Assembly (NCBI RefSeq): GCF_014236795.1
Contig: NZ_CP049017.1
Span: 4,475,001-4,539,000, forward strand
Source: Xanthomonas theicola
GTDB lineage: Bacteria > Pseudomonadota > Gammaproteobacteria > Xanthomonadales > Xanthomonadaceae
DNA length: 64,000 bases
Direction: 5' to 3'
The notes under the pieces are model-generated. The model saw only the letters and a program-made list of their open reading frames with translations, was not told the origin of the DNA and did no database searches. Position 1 is the stretch's first letter, and every line of letters starts with the position of its first letter. Shown in pieces: positions 49,931 to 59,425 of the stretch. The position numbers and the translations under genes were made by a program.

Positions 49931-50803
49931 ATGTCTGTTCTGATCAACACCAAGACGAAGGTCATCGTGCAGGGCTTCACCGGCCAGCAGGGCACCTTCC
50001 ACGCCACCCAGATGGTGGAGTACGGCACCCAGGTGGTCGGCGGCGTGACCCCGGGCAAGGGCGGCACCACCCATATCGACCTGCCGGTGTTCAACACGGT
50101 ACACGAAGCGGTCGAAGCCACCGGCGCCGATGCGTCGGTGATCTACGTGCCGCCGCCGTTCGCGGCCGACGCGATCCTGGAAGCGGCCGCGGCCGGCATC
50201 AAGGTCATCGTCTGCATCACCGAGGGCATTCCGGTGCTGGACATGCTGCGGGTGAAGAACGTGCTGAAGCAGCACCAGGACGTGGTGCTGATCGGCCCGA
50301 ACTGCCCCGGCATCATCACCCCGGGCGAGTGCAAGATCGGCATCATGCCGGGCCACATCCACCAGAAGGGCAAGATCGGCATCGTCTCGCGCTCGGGCAC
50401 GCTGACCTATGAAGCGGTCAAGCAGACGACCGCTGCCGGCCTGGGCCAGTCCACCGTGATCGGCATCGGCGGCGATCCGATCAACGGCCTGAACTTCGTC
50501 GATTGCCTCAAGCTGTTCAACGAAGACCCGCAGACCGAAGGCATCATCATGGTCGGCGAGATCGGCGGCGCGGCCGAGGAAGCCGCCGCCGAGTACATCA
50601 AGCAGCACGTCGAGAAGCCGGTGGTCGGCTTCATCGCCGGCGCCTCCGCGCCGAAGGGCAAGCGCATGGGCCACGCCGGTGCAATCGCCTCGGGCGGTTC
50701 GGGCACCGCCGAAGGCAAGTTCGCGGCGATGGAAGCGGCCGGGGTCAAGACCGTGCGCTCGCCGGGCGACCTGGGCGCGGCGATCGCGGCGCTGGTGAAG
50801 TAA
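49931..50803 (+). CDS. sucD: Succinyl-CoA synthetase alpha subunit
   Basis: This 290-residue subunit carries the CoA-binding Rossmann domain ([20 protein letters not shown]) and [13 protein letters not shown]. The C-terminal ligase part has the power-helix segment [13 protein letters not shown] [11 protein letters not shown] and the phospho-His in [13 protein letters not shown] [13 protein letters not shown]. The start follows taggaagaattc. It is co-transcribed with sucC, and a terminator follows at 50865. Confidence 0.97.
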   Translation: MSVLINTKTKVIVQGFTGQQGTFHATQMVEYGTQVVGGVTPGKGGTTHIDLPVFNTVHEAVEATGADASVIYVPPPFAADAILEAAAAGIKVIVCITEGIPVLDMLRVKNVLKQHQDVVLIGPNCPGIITPGECKIGIMPGHIHQKGKIGIVSRSGTLTYEAVKQTTAAGLGQSTVIGIGGDPINGLNFVDCLKLFNEDPQTEGIIMVGEIGGAAEEAAAEYIKQHVEKPVVGFIAGASAPKGKRMGHAGAIASGGSGTAEGKFAAMEAAGVKTVRSPGDLGAAIAALVK

Positions 50804-51148
50804 GCGGCCACTGCCGCGACGGCGGCGCAACGCGGTTGCGTCGTTGCCGCTGCCGTGATCGGGAAGGCCTCGCGCGAGCGAGGCCTTTTTCGTCGTCGCG
50901 TGTTCGATCGGGCGGCAGGGCATGCATGCGCCATGGTGGTGCGACGTCCAGGCCGCGCGCGACGATCGGGCGTCGGGCGGGGCGGGGCGAGCCTGCGACG
51001 CCACTCGGCGAACGGTCCCCGATGTCTTCGGCGCCGATGGTCGGCGGCCGTCCGAAGTCCTTGCGCGATCGGGGCAGTGCCGCGGCGGTCGCGGCGTTGC
51101 GCCACAGGCGTTTCCTTCGACGGCGAACGCCATTGCCGATGGCCGGGC
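50804..51148. other. Intergenic region between sucD and MFS gene
   Basis: Apart from the terminator at 50865-50890, these 345 bp show no recognisable gene or element. Confidence 0.5.
50865..50890 (+). terminator. Intrinsic terminator of sucCD
   Basis: A perfect 9-bp stem (aggcctcgc at 50865-50873 with gcgaggcct at 50878-50886), GCGA loop and a T-run. Confidence 0.92.
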
Positions 51149-52425
51149 TCAGTTGCACTGTCTGTGTGCGCCCACCAGCAGGATCGCCAGGTCGAGGCCC
51201 AGTTGCAGCAGGCAGACCGCCGACCAGCCGCCCAGTTTCCATGCCCATCCCTCGATGCCGCCGCGCCCAGCGCGCCGCCGATGAACAGCAGGCCGACGAA
51301 CAGGCCATTCAGGCGGCCGCGCAGGTGCGGCGGCATGAGATTGATCAGCGTCTGGTCGGCCGCCATGCCGCCGTCGAGCAGGATCGCCGCCAGCAGCGCG
51401 ACGGTGGCATGCCCGTGCAAGTCGATGCCGATCCAGCGCCCCCAGCCGGCGCCGGCCATGCCGGCGACCAGCGCTGCCGCCAGCATGGCCAGATGACTGC
51501 CACGCGAGGCGATGCGCCCGTGGCCGCGGTCGCCGGCGCGTCCGGCGAGCGGGGTGACACAGACCGCGGTGGCGCCCATCAGGGCGAACGCGGCCACTGC
51601 GCCGGCATGCAACGAGAACGGGGGACTGGTCAGCAACAGCGCGATGGTGGTCCAGTAGGCCATGTAGATCGCCATCCCCAGTGCGCCGGTCAGCGCGCCG
51701 CATTGCAGGACGCGCTCATGGCGCAGCAACTGCCACAGCGAACGCAGGATCTGACCATAGCGCTGCGGCGAATGCGGCCGGCGCTCTGGCAGCACCCGGG
51801 CCAGCACCGGCGCCAGCAGCCCGACGGTCGGTGCCAGCAGGCCATAGACGGCGCGCCAGCCGGTGCTGCTGGCCAGCGCGCCGGCGATCGGACGCGACAG
51901 CATGATCCCTAGCATCAGTGCGCTCATCACGTTGCCGATGATGCGGCCGCGCGCGGCCTCGTCGCTCATGAAGGCGGCCATCGGCACCAGCATCTGGATG
52001 GCGCTGGACAGCGCGCCGGCCAGGAAGATCGCGGTCAGGAACAGCCACGCCTGCGCACTCAGCATCGCCACGCCCAGGCACAGCGCGCAGCCCCAGAGCA
52101 GGCGCACGATCAGGCCGCGGTTCTCGAGCAGGTCGGCCAGCGGCACCAGCAGGAACTGGCCGCAGGTAGAGCCCAGCAACGGCAGCATGGCGATCAGTCC
52201 GATGGCCGCGCCGGGCTCATGCAGGGAGGCGGCGATCGCTGCCAGCATCGGCTGCGCGGCGTAGAGATTCATGACGATGATCGCGACGGCGACGGCGACG
52301 GCGAACAGCAAGGTCATGAGCGGGGCCATGCGCTTTGCTGCCGGGCTGCCGGCGGTCGTCGAAGCGGATGGCCGGTCGCTGCCGCCGGTCTGCGGTTCGC
52401 TGCGCTGTTGCATGACGGCATTCAT
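51149..52425 (-). pseudogene. MFS exporter with a C-terminal frameshift
   Basis: Twelve-TM major-facilitator protein of about 400 residues. The N-terminus MNAVMQQRSEPQTGG is hydrophilic, and TM1 is LMTLLFAVAVAVAIIVMNLY. Motif A-like LVPLADLLENRGLIVR and GALASSTGWRAVYGLLAP follow. Up to FVGLLFIGGALGAAA the frame is good. It then derails, and the true C-terminus (GIEGWAWKLGGWSAVCLLQL to AHRQCN) continues in another frame from about 51255 to the stop at 51149. A one-base loss in a GC-rich stretch explains it. The original function was probably drug or metabolite efflux. It is divergent from a LysR regulator, also frameshifted. Confidence 0.75.
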
Positions 52426-52521
52426 CTGGCGTCGACCGCATCGGTCGAGTCGGGAGCCAGAGGGTAGGCAAGCGCAGTCTATGCAACAATTGAATCATCG
52501 TAATGAAGAGTATGCGAGAGC

Positions 52522-53453
52522 GTGTTGAGTCCGCGCGACCTGCAAGCGTTCCTCGCAGTGGTCGAGACCGGCTCCATGTCGCCGCCGCGGCGCGGCCGCA
52601 TCCGACCCAGCCCGGCATCACCCGGCGGGTGCAGAGCCTGGAAAGCCGGCTCGGCGTCGAGTTGCTCGACCGGCAATCCAAGCCACTGCGGCCGACCCAG
52701 GCCGGACGCGACGCCTATGCTTTGGGACGCCGGGTGCTGGCGTCGATCGACGATCTGCTCGACCGGGTGTCGCCGCAGGCCGAGGCGTGCGGCGAATGGC
52801 GGCTGGGCGTGCCGCCGTTTCTTTCCGAAGTGGTGCTGGCCGCGTCGCTGGACTGCCTGCGCGCCGAGTTTCCCCATCTGAGCATCCGCGTCACTGCGGC
52901 CTGGTCGCCGGGGCTGATGCAGATGCTGGAGAAAAGCACCCTTGATGCCGCGGTCGTGGTCGTGCCGGATGGCGTGCCGCCGCCGGCGCCGCTGCGGGTG
53001 CAGGTGCTGAGCCGCGAGTCGGCATTGGTCGTGGCGGCACGGTTGTCGCCATTGCGCAGGGGCGATCTCGGTCTGGAGGAACTGGCCGCACATGCCTGGG
53101 TGCTGAACCAGGATGGTTGCGGCATGCGCAGTGCCATCGGTCAGGCGCTGGAGCGGCGGCGCCTGCCTTTCGACGTGGCGGTGGAGGCTTTCGGCGCCGA
53201 ATTGCAGTTGTCGCTGGTGGCGCGTGGGGTGGGCATCGGCATCACCATCCCGAGTGCGCTCAGGCGCAGCGCGTTCCGCAAGCAAGTACGGGCTCTGTCG
53301 GTGCCCGAGTTCGAGAACGGTCTGTGCATGTGGCTGCTGCATGCGCCAGGTCTGTGCAGCGGCAGGCTAGCATTGCCGCTGGCGCGCTTTCGCAGTGCGC
53401 TGGTCGAGATCACGCGGCAGCGGGGCATCGGCGGCGGCCAGCGGCCGCAGTGA
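52522..53453 (+). pseudogene. LysR-family regulator, frameshifted in the HTH
   Basis: The start TTG 52522 reads LSPRDLQAFLAVVETGSMS, the first helices of a LysR HTH. At about 52575-52600 the frame shifts, and the recognition helix continues elsewhere as TQPGITRRVQSLESRLGVEL. The substrate domain runs to the end (GEWRLGVPPFLSEVVLAASL, VTAAWSPGLMQMLEK, VARGVGIGITIPSAL). One added base restores about 310 residues, the family norm. It would control the divergent MFS gene from the 96-bp intergenic region. Without DNA-binding helices the remaining frames cannot regulate. Confidence 0.75.
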
Positions 53454-53728
53454 TGAGCGCGCGGTGGTGCGGCGTTGCGTCGGTGCGCGTTCCGACGGTG
53501 CGGCACAACGCCTTTGCGGCGCATGGCGGCCGTCGCCGGTCGTATCCGTCGCTGTCGCCGACCGCCGCGCGGTGCGCCATGCCGGCGGTGCGGCGCAACG
53601 GTTACACTGCGCCATTGCGCTGCGCGGGCCCGCCGCTGGCCGGTGCCGCCGACGCTGGCGCCGGTCCTGTCGTCGAGCGTCCTGCGGCCAATGCGCGCCT
53701 TCCTTCGCTCGAGTCCGCCTGTCTGCCC

Positions 53729-55366
53729 ATGTCCGCCTCCCTTCGCATCGCCATGGCCCAGTTCGATTTCCCGGTCGGCGCCGTGACCCAGAACACCGAC
53801 CGGATCGTCGCGATGATCGACGAGGCGCGCGACGAGTACGGCGCCGACATCGTGCTGTTCCCGGAGTTGGCGGTCAGCGGCTATCCGCCGGAGGACCTGC
53901 TGCTGCGCCCCGGCTTCCTCGCCGATTGCGAACTGGCGGTGCAGCGCATCGCGGTGCGTGTGCACGGCATCGTCGCGGTGGTCGGCTGGCCGCAGAGCGC
54001 CGGCAGCGTGGTCTACAACGCCGTCAGCGTGCTGCGCGGCGGGCGCGTGGAGCGCACCTACCGCAAGCGCGAGCTGCCCAACTACGCGGTGTTCGACGAG
54101 CGCCGCTATTTCGACGTCGATCCGGACGGCGGCAGTTGCGTGTTCGAGGTCAAGGGCACGCCGGTCGGCGTGGTGATCTGCGAGGACCTGTGGTTCCCCG
54201 AACCGCTGGCCGATACCGCGCGCAGCGGCGCCGAACTGGTGCTGGTGCCCAATGCCTCGCCGTACGAGCGCGGCAAGCACGCGCAGCGCGACGCGCTGCT
54301 GGCCGAGCGCACCCGCCAGACCGGCGTGGCGCTGGCCTATCTCAACGTCGTCGGCGGCCAGGACGCACTGGTGTTCGACGGCGCTTCGGTGGTCGCCGAC
54401 GGCGACGGCAGCGTGCATCCGGCCGCGGCGGCGTTCACCGATCAATGGCTGGTGGTGGACTACGCGGCGCAGACCCGTTCGTTCACCCTCTTGCGCTGGA
54501 TCGACGACGGCGACGAAAGCGTGGACGCGCTGGCCTGGCGCGCGGTCGTGCGCGGGCTGCGCGACTATTGCGGCAAGAACCGCTTCGCCAAGGTCTGGCT
54601 GGGCCTGTCCGGCGGCATCGATTCGGCGCTGGTGCTGGCGATGGCGGTGGACGCGCTGGGTGCGGACAAGGTCACCGCGGTGCGGCTGCCGTCGCGCTAC
54701 ACCGCCGACCTGTCCAACGACCTGGCCGCCGAGCAGTGCCGCGCACTGGGCGTGAAGCTGGAGACGGTGGCGATCGAGCCGGCGTTCGAAGGCCTGCTGC
54801 AGGCGCTCGGTCCCTTGTTCGAGGGCACACAGCCCGACGTCGCCGAAGAGAACCTGCAGTCGCGCAGCCGCGGCGTGATCCTGATGGCGCTGTCCAACAA
54901 GTTCGGCGGGCTGCTGCTGACCACCGGCAACAAGAGCGAGTACGCGGTGGGCTACGCCACGATCTACGGCGACATGTGCGGCGGCTACGCGCCGCTGAAG
55001 GACCTGTACAAGAGCGAAGTGTTCGGGCTGGCGAAATGGCGCAACACGGTGGGCGGCGCGCCGGTGATCCCGCCGGCGGCGATCGCGCGGCCGCCGTCGG
55101 CGGAGCTGCGCGCCAACCAGACCGACCAGGATTCGCTGCCGCCGTACGACGTGCTCGACGGCATCCTGTACCGCTACGTCGACCAGGAGCAATCGCGCGA
55201 CGAGATCGTCGCCGCCGGCTACGCCGCGGAGGTGGTCGATCACGTGGTGCGGCTGGTGCGCATCACCGAATGGAAGCGGCACCAGGCCGCGCCGGGACCG
55301 AAGGTGTCGCGGCGCGCGTTCGGCCGCGAGCGGCGTTATCCGATCACCAATGGGTACCAGGCGTAG
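53729..55366 (+). CDS. nadE: Glutamine-dependent NAD+ synthetase
   Basis: This 545-residue enzyme amidates nicotinic acid adenine dinucleotide to NAD+ using glutamine ammonia. The N-terminal nitrilase-type glutaminase has its Glu-Lys-Cys triad in FPELAVSGYPPEDLL, RTYRKRELPNY and VVICEDLWFPE. The C-terminal synthetase has the P-loop LGLSGGIDSALVLA and TTGNKSEYAVGYATIYGDMC. ATG 53729 (MSASLRIAMAQFDFPVG) is chosen; the open frame upstream is not conserved-looking. The 275 bp upstream of it show nothing else. Confidence 0.96.
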   Translation: MSASLRIAMAQFDFPVGAVTQNTDRIVAMIDEARDEYGADIVLFPELAVSGYPPEDLLLRPGFLADCELAVQRIAVRVHGIVAVVGWPQSAGSVVYNAVSVLRGGRVERTYRKRELPNYAVFDERRYFDVDPDGGSCVFEVKGTPVGVVICEDLWFPEPLADTARSGAELVLVPNASPYERGKHAQRDALLAERTRQTGVALAYLNVVGGQDALVFDGASVVADGDGSVHPAAAAFTDQWLVVDYAAQTRSFTLLRWIDDGDESVDALAWRAVVRGLRDYCGKNRFAKVWLGLSGGIDSALVLAMAVDALGADKVTAVRLPSRYTADLSNDLAAEQCRALGVKLETVAIEPAFEGLLQALGPLFEGTQPDVAEENLQSRSRGVILMALSNKFGGLLLTTGNKSEYAVGYATIYGDMCGGYAPLKDLYKSEVFGLAKWRNTVGGAPVIPPAAIARPPSAELRANQTDQDSLPPYDVLDGILYRYVDQEQSRDEIVAAGYAAEVVDHVVRLVRITEWKRHQAAPGPKVSRRAFGRERRYPITNGYQA

Positions 55367-55597
55367 TCGGGACGCCGCCGCCGCGGTCTGGCGGCGTTCG
55401 CTTCGCAGCACATCCCCATGTGCCGTGTTGCCGGGTGTCGGTCGCGGTCAAAACCGCTTCTGCAGGGGGCGGGAAGCGGCGCCGGAGTGATGCACTGGAG
55501 GGCCTTCAGCCCCGACGGCGCCCGCCGCCGGGAACGTGCGGCGCGTCGCTCGCCGCTGTCCGAGTCCCGAGTCCCCGGTTCCGAGTCCCGGTGTTTC

Positions 55598-56581
55598 TCA
55601 CACCGCCTGCAGCAGCCGCAACCCGAACGCGTCGTCCTGCGCGTTCCAGCCATGGCTGACCCGCAGGCCGGCGGCCGCGGCCATCTCGCCGAAGTTCTGG
55701 TCGGTGTACTTGTGGCTGTATTCGACCTGCATGGCTTCGCCGGCGGCGAAGTCGAAGCGGCGTCCGGCCACGTGCACCTGCTGCGCGCGCTGGCTGACCA
55801 GGAAGGTCTCGATGCGCTGGCGGTCGCGCGCGTACACCGCGCGGTGGCGGAACTGCGCCAGGTCGAAGTCGCTGCCGATCTCGCGGTTGAGGCGGCGCAG
55901 CAGGTTCACGGTGAATTGGGCAGTGACGCCGGCCGCGTCGTTGTAGGCGGCGTCCAGCAGCGCCGGGTCCTTGTCCAGATCGATGCCGATCAGGGCGCGG
56001 CCATCGTGGCGCATGGTCTCGCGCATCGAGGCCAGCAGCCGGACGCCGTCCTCGCGGGTGAAATTGCCCAACGTGGAGCCGGGAAAGAACACCAGGGTGC
56101 GGCGCGCGGCGCGCCGCGGCGCCGGCAGCGCCACCGGGGCGGTGAAATCGGCGCAGACCGGCAGCATCTGGATGCGCGGGAAGCGCTCGGCCAGGCGCGC
56201 GGTGCTGGACATCAGCATGTCGCGCGAGATCTCGATCGGGGTGTAGGCCACCGGCGCGCGCAAGCCTTCCAGCAAGAGTTCGGTCTTGCGCCCGCTGCCG
56301 CTGCCCAGTTCCACCACGTGCGCGCCGCTGCCGGCCGCCTGCGCGATCGAGGGCATTCGCGCTTCCAGCAGATCCAGCTCGGTGCGGGTCAGGTAGTACT
56401 CGGGCTGGCGGGTGATCGCCTCGAACAGCCGCGAGCCTTCGGCGTCGTAGAAGTACTTGGACGGCAATTGCTTGGGGCGGCGCGACAGGCCGGCGATCGC
56501 GTCGGCGGCGATGTCGTCGGGCTGCGGATGCAGGTCGGTCAGCGCGGCTTCGGTCAGCGCGCGGGCGGTCGCGGCGTTCAT
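55598..56581 (-). CDS. egtD: Histidine N-alpha-methyltransferase EgtD
   Basis: This 327-residue SAM-dependent enzyme trimethylates histidine to hercynine, the first step of ergothioneine synthesis. LPSKYFYDAEGSRLFEAIT and YYLTRTELDLLE are family hallmarks. The SAM site is VVELGSGSGRKTELLLEGL, followed by FFPGSTLGNFTREDG and SHKYTDQNFGEMA. The ATG overlaps the egtB stop (4 bp, ATGA), so the two are translationally coupled. No egtA is seen, so the sulfur donor is probably supplied by free cysteine or glutathione metabolism elsewhere. Confidence 0.93.
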   Translation of the reverse strand: MNAATARALTEAALTDLHPQPDDIAADAIAGLSRRPKQLPSKYFYDAEGSRLFEAITRQPEYYLTRTELDLLEARMPSIAQAAGSGAHVVELGSGSGRKTELLLEGLRAPVAYTPIEISRDMLMSSTARLAERFPRIQMLPVCADFTAPVALPAPRRAARRTLVFFPGSTLGNFTREDGVRLLASMRETMRHDGRALIGIDLDKDPALLDAAYNDAAGVTAQFTVNLLRRLNREIGSDFDLAQFRHRAVYARDRQRIETFLVSQRAQQVHVAGRRFDFAAGEAMQVEYSHKYTDQNFGEMAAAAGLRVSHGWNAQDDAFGLRLLQAV

Positions 56582-57867
56582 GCGGGATCCTTGGCCAGGC
56601 GCACGCCGGCGAACTGCCATCGCGCATCGGAGGGGAAGAAGTTGCGGTAGCTGGCGCGCACATGGTCGTGCGGCGTCGCGCAGCTGGCGCCGCGCAACAC
56701 CCACTGCGCGTTCATGAACTTGCCGTTGTACTCGCCCAGCGCGCCCGACCATGGGCGGAAGCCGGGGTAGGCCAGGTAGGCGCTGCCGGTCCATTCCCAG
56801 ACATCGCCGAACAACTGCTGCAGGCCGGCCTCGTTCGGTGCGGCGGAGTGCGGATGCAGCGCGTCGGCGTCGGCGAAGTTGCCGGCGATGGCGACGCCGG
56901 TGGCGGCCTGTTCCCATTCGGCCTCGGTTGGCAGGCGGGCACCGGCCCAGCGCGCGTAGGCATCGGCTTCGAACAGGCTGATATGGCAGACCGGCGCATG
57001 CGGATCGCGCGCGCGCCAGCCGCCCAGGGTGAACTCGCGCTCGCCGTCGGCATGCCAGTACAGCGGCCGCTGCCAGTCCCCGGCGTTGCGCCGCGCCCAT
57101 CCATCGCTGAGCCACAGGGCGACGTTGCGGTAGCCGCCGTCGGCCACGAACGCGGCGTACTCGGCGTTGCTCACCGGGCGGCTGGCCAGCGCGTGCGCCG
57201 GCACCAGCACGCGGTGCCGCGGCGACTCGTTGTCGTACGCGAACGCGGCATGCGCCGGCCAGCCAGGGGCGCCGATCTCGCACAGCTGCTCGTCGCGCTG
57301 GATCCAGCGCAACGCGCTGGCGGGCGCAGGCGCCGCCGCGAGGTCGTGGCGATACGCCGGGGCCAGCGGATTGCTCCAGAACGCGTGCTTGATGTCGGTC
57401 AGCAGCAGCTCCTGGTGCTGCTGCTCGTGGTGCAGGCCCAGTTCCAGCACATGCAGCGTCTGCGCCGACAGATCGCCGGTCCGCAGTCGCGCCAGCACCC
57501 GCGCCTCGACTTCGGCGCGGTAGTCCCGCACCTGCGCCATCGACGGGCGCGACAGCACGCCGCGGCGCGGCCGCGCATGCATCGGGCCGACGCTCTGGTA
57601 ATAGCTGTTGAACAGGAAGTCCCATTGCGGATCGACCGCGCGGTAGCCGCCGTCGGCGGCCAGCACGAAACGCTCGAAGAACCAGGTGGTATGCGCGAGG
57701 TGCCATTTCGCAGGACTGGCGTCGTCCATGCTCTGCACCATGGCGTCCTCTTCGCTCAGGGGCGCGGCGAGCTGGCTGCTGTACTGGCGCACGCTGCGGA
57801 AACGCGCCGCCAGCGACACGCTGGACGCCACGGGCAAGGAGGATGGCGCCGCAGAGGTCGCTTGCAT
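56578..57867 (-). CDS. egtB: Ergothioneine sulfoxide synthase EgtB
   Basis: This 429-residue non-haem iron enzyme joins hercynine to a thiol (gamma-glutamylcysteine or cysteine). The N-terminal DinB-like domain has the iron ligands in KWHLAHTTWFFERF and LHHEQQHQELLL. The C-terminal formylglycine-enzyme-like fold ends with GDVWEWTGSAY, YNGKFMNAQWVLRGASCATP and HVRASYRNFFP. It is first in the egtB-egtD operon. The divergent gene 70 bp away is a PLP enzyme that could complete the pathway. Confidence 0.93.
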   Translation of the reverse strand: MQATSAAPSSLPVASSVSLAARFRSVRQYSSQLAAPLSEEDAMVQSMDDASPAKWHLAHTTWFFERFVLAADGGYRAVDPQWDFLFNSYYQSVGPMHARPRRGVLSRPSMAQVRDYRAEVEARVLARLRTGDLSAQTLHVLELGLHHEQQHQELLLTDIKHAFWSNPLAPAYRHDLAAAPAPASALRWIQRDEQLCEIGAPGWPAHAAFAYDNESPRHRVLVPAHALASRPVSNAEYAAFVADGGYRNVALWLSDGWARRNAGDWQRPLYWHADGEREFTLGGWRARDPHAPVCHISLFEADAYARWAGARLPTEAEWEQAATGVAIAGNFADADALHPHSAAPNEAGLQQLFGDVWEWTGSAYLAYPGFRPWSGALGEYNGKFMNAQWVLRGASCATPHDHVRASYRNFFPSDARWQFAGVRLAKDPA

Positions 57868-57920
57868 CGATCCAGCTTAGGGGAAGTCCGTGAACATGCC
57901 TTCACGTGCGCTGGAACGTC

Positions 57921-57935
57921 GCGTTACGCTAACGC
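57921..57935. promoter_or_regulatory. Small perfect inverted repeat in the egtB / aminotransferase promoter region
   Basis: gcgtta (57921-57926) and taacgc (57930-57935) flank cgc, two bases before ATG 57938. The location between divergent genes suits an operator. It would also argue that the aminotransferase starts at 57938 rather than upstream. Confidence 0.45.
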
Positions 57936-57937
57936 AC

Positions 57938-59161
57938 ATGTCTACAGCAGCCCTGTCCAACGCCTCCACGCCGGCATCCATGGCCGCCGCAGCGCCGGCG
58001 GTCCCGGTCGACCTCGCCGAGGCGCCGTACGCCTTCGCCCTGCCCGGCGGGGTCCGCTACCTGGACACCGCCAGCAAGGGGCCGCGGCTGGCCAGCGTGC
58101 TCGCCGCCGGGCAGGCGGCGCTGGCCGCCTCGACCACGCCGTGGGCGCTGTCCTTCGAGGCCTGGCGCGTGCAGATCGAGACCCTGCGCGGCCTGGCCGC
58201 AGCGACCCTGTTCGAGGGCGATGTCGACGGCGTGGCGATGGTGCCGTCGGCTGCCTACGGCCTGGCCACCGCGGCGCGGCAATTGCCGCTGGCGGCCGGC
58301 GAGGCGATTTTGCTGCTCGATGGCCAGTTTCCGTCGAACCTGTTGCTGTGGCAGCAGCGCTGCGCCGAGACCGGTGCGCACCTGGCGGTGGTCCGGTGCG
58401 GGCCGCAGCAGGACTGGACCGAGGCGGTGCTGGCGGCGCTGGACGCACAGCCGCGGGTGCGGATCGCGACGCTGCCCAATGCCGATTGGCGCGACGGCGC
58501 GTTGCTGGACCTGGACCGCATCGCCGCGCGGGTGCACGCGGCGGGCGCGGCGCTGGTGCTGGATCTGAGTCAGAGCCTGGGCGTGCTGCCGGCGCGGCTG
58601 GCGGCATGGCGGCCGCAGTTCGTGGTCGCGGTCGGGCACAAGTGGCTGCTGGGGCCGATGGGATTGGCATGGCTGTGGGCCGCACCGCAATGGCGTGCGC
58701 ACGGCGTGCCGATCGAGCATCACTGGCAGGCCCGCGACCCGGGTGCCGACTGGAGCTTCCCGGCCGAGGCGCCGCCCCCGTTTCGCGCCGGCGCGCGCCG
58801 CTTCGACGCCGGCGGCGTCGCCGAGCCGCTGCGGCTGGCGATGGCCACTGCGGCGCTGCGGCAAGTGCGGCATTGGCAGCCGGCGCGGATCGCGTCGCGG
58901 CTGGGCGACCTTGGTGCGGCGTTCGAGACGGAGCTGCAGGCGCAAGGCGCGGGTGACTGGACCGTGCCCGGTCATGCGCCGCACCTGAGCGCGCTGCGCC
59001 CGCCGGCATCGGCCATGCAGGCCTTGCTGCCGTGGCTGCAGCGCGCGCAGGTGATCTGCACCCACCGCCATGGCGCATTGCGCATCGCGCCGTACCTGCA
59101 GCTGACGCCGGAGGCGATGCGCGGTTTGGCGCGGGAGATGGTCGCAGCGGCGCGCGGTTGA
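57938..59161 (+). CDS. Class V aminotransferase-fold PLP enzyme, EgtE candidate
   Basis: This PLP enzyme of about 407 residues reads VRYLDTASKGPRLASVLAAG near the N-terminus. Residues around MVPSAAYGLATAARQLPLAA make the cofactor phosphate site. LVLDLSQSLGVLPARL carries the PLP-contacting Asp. The Schiff-base Lys is in VVAVGHKWLLGPMGLAW. ATG 57938 is listed; GTG 57890 or ATG 57896 (with ggggaa upstream) would add up to 16 residues. Enzymes of this fold include EgtE, the C-S lyase that ends ergothioneine synthesis. The divergent egtBD pair makes that role attractive. Cysteine desulfurase-like or other lyase activity is the alternative. Confidence 0.75.
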   Translation: MSTAALSNASTPASMAAAAPAVPVDLAEAPYAFALPGGVRYLDTASKGPRLASVLAAGQAALAASTTPWALSFEAWRVQIETLRGLAAATLFEGDVDGVAMVPSAAYGLATAARQLPLAAGEAILLLDGQFPSNLLLWQQRCAETGAHLAVVRCGPQQDWTEAVLAALDAQPRVRIATLPNADWRDGALLDLDRIAARVHAAGAALVLDLSQSLGVLPARLAAWRPQFVVAVGHKWLLGPMGLAWLWAAPQWRAHGVPIEHHWQARDPGADWSFPAEAPPPFRAGARRFDAGGVAEPLRLAMATAALRQVRHWQPARIASRLGDLGAAFETELQAQGAGDWTVPGHAPHLSALRPPASAMQALLPWLQRAQVICTHRHGALRIAPYLQLTPEAMRGLAREMVAAARG

Positions 59162-59298
59162 GCGGTCCGTTCGAAACGCGTTCGCGGCGCTTCCATGGGG
59201 AAGCGGCTCTGTGCGGCCTCGGGCCGTCGGCCCCGACGGCGACTGCAGACGGGAGGTTGGCTGCTTCGTTCGTCGCCACTGATGGCCTGAGGCCACCC

Positions 59299-59340
59299 GG
59301 AGTCGCTCCCACAAGTTCCAGGTGCGTCGTGCCCCTGCGA
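59299..59340 (-). repeat. Intergenic repeat, copy flanking gntR (3' side)
   Basis: The tgtgggagcgactcc core and adjoining ccgggtggcctcaggccatc (reading minus, towards 59275) resemble the copy at 60219-60260 in opposite orientation. Together they bracket the gntR gene. The 59162-59425 gap holds nothing else recognisable. Confidence 0.6.
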
Positions 59341-59425
59341 AGTTTGGGATGTTCGTTGGCCGCATCGACGGCGCCTCGCCGATCTGCGTTGGCGCGTTGC
59401 GCTGCCAATGTTGCGCAGCCCGGTC

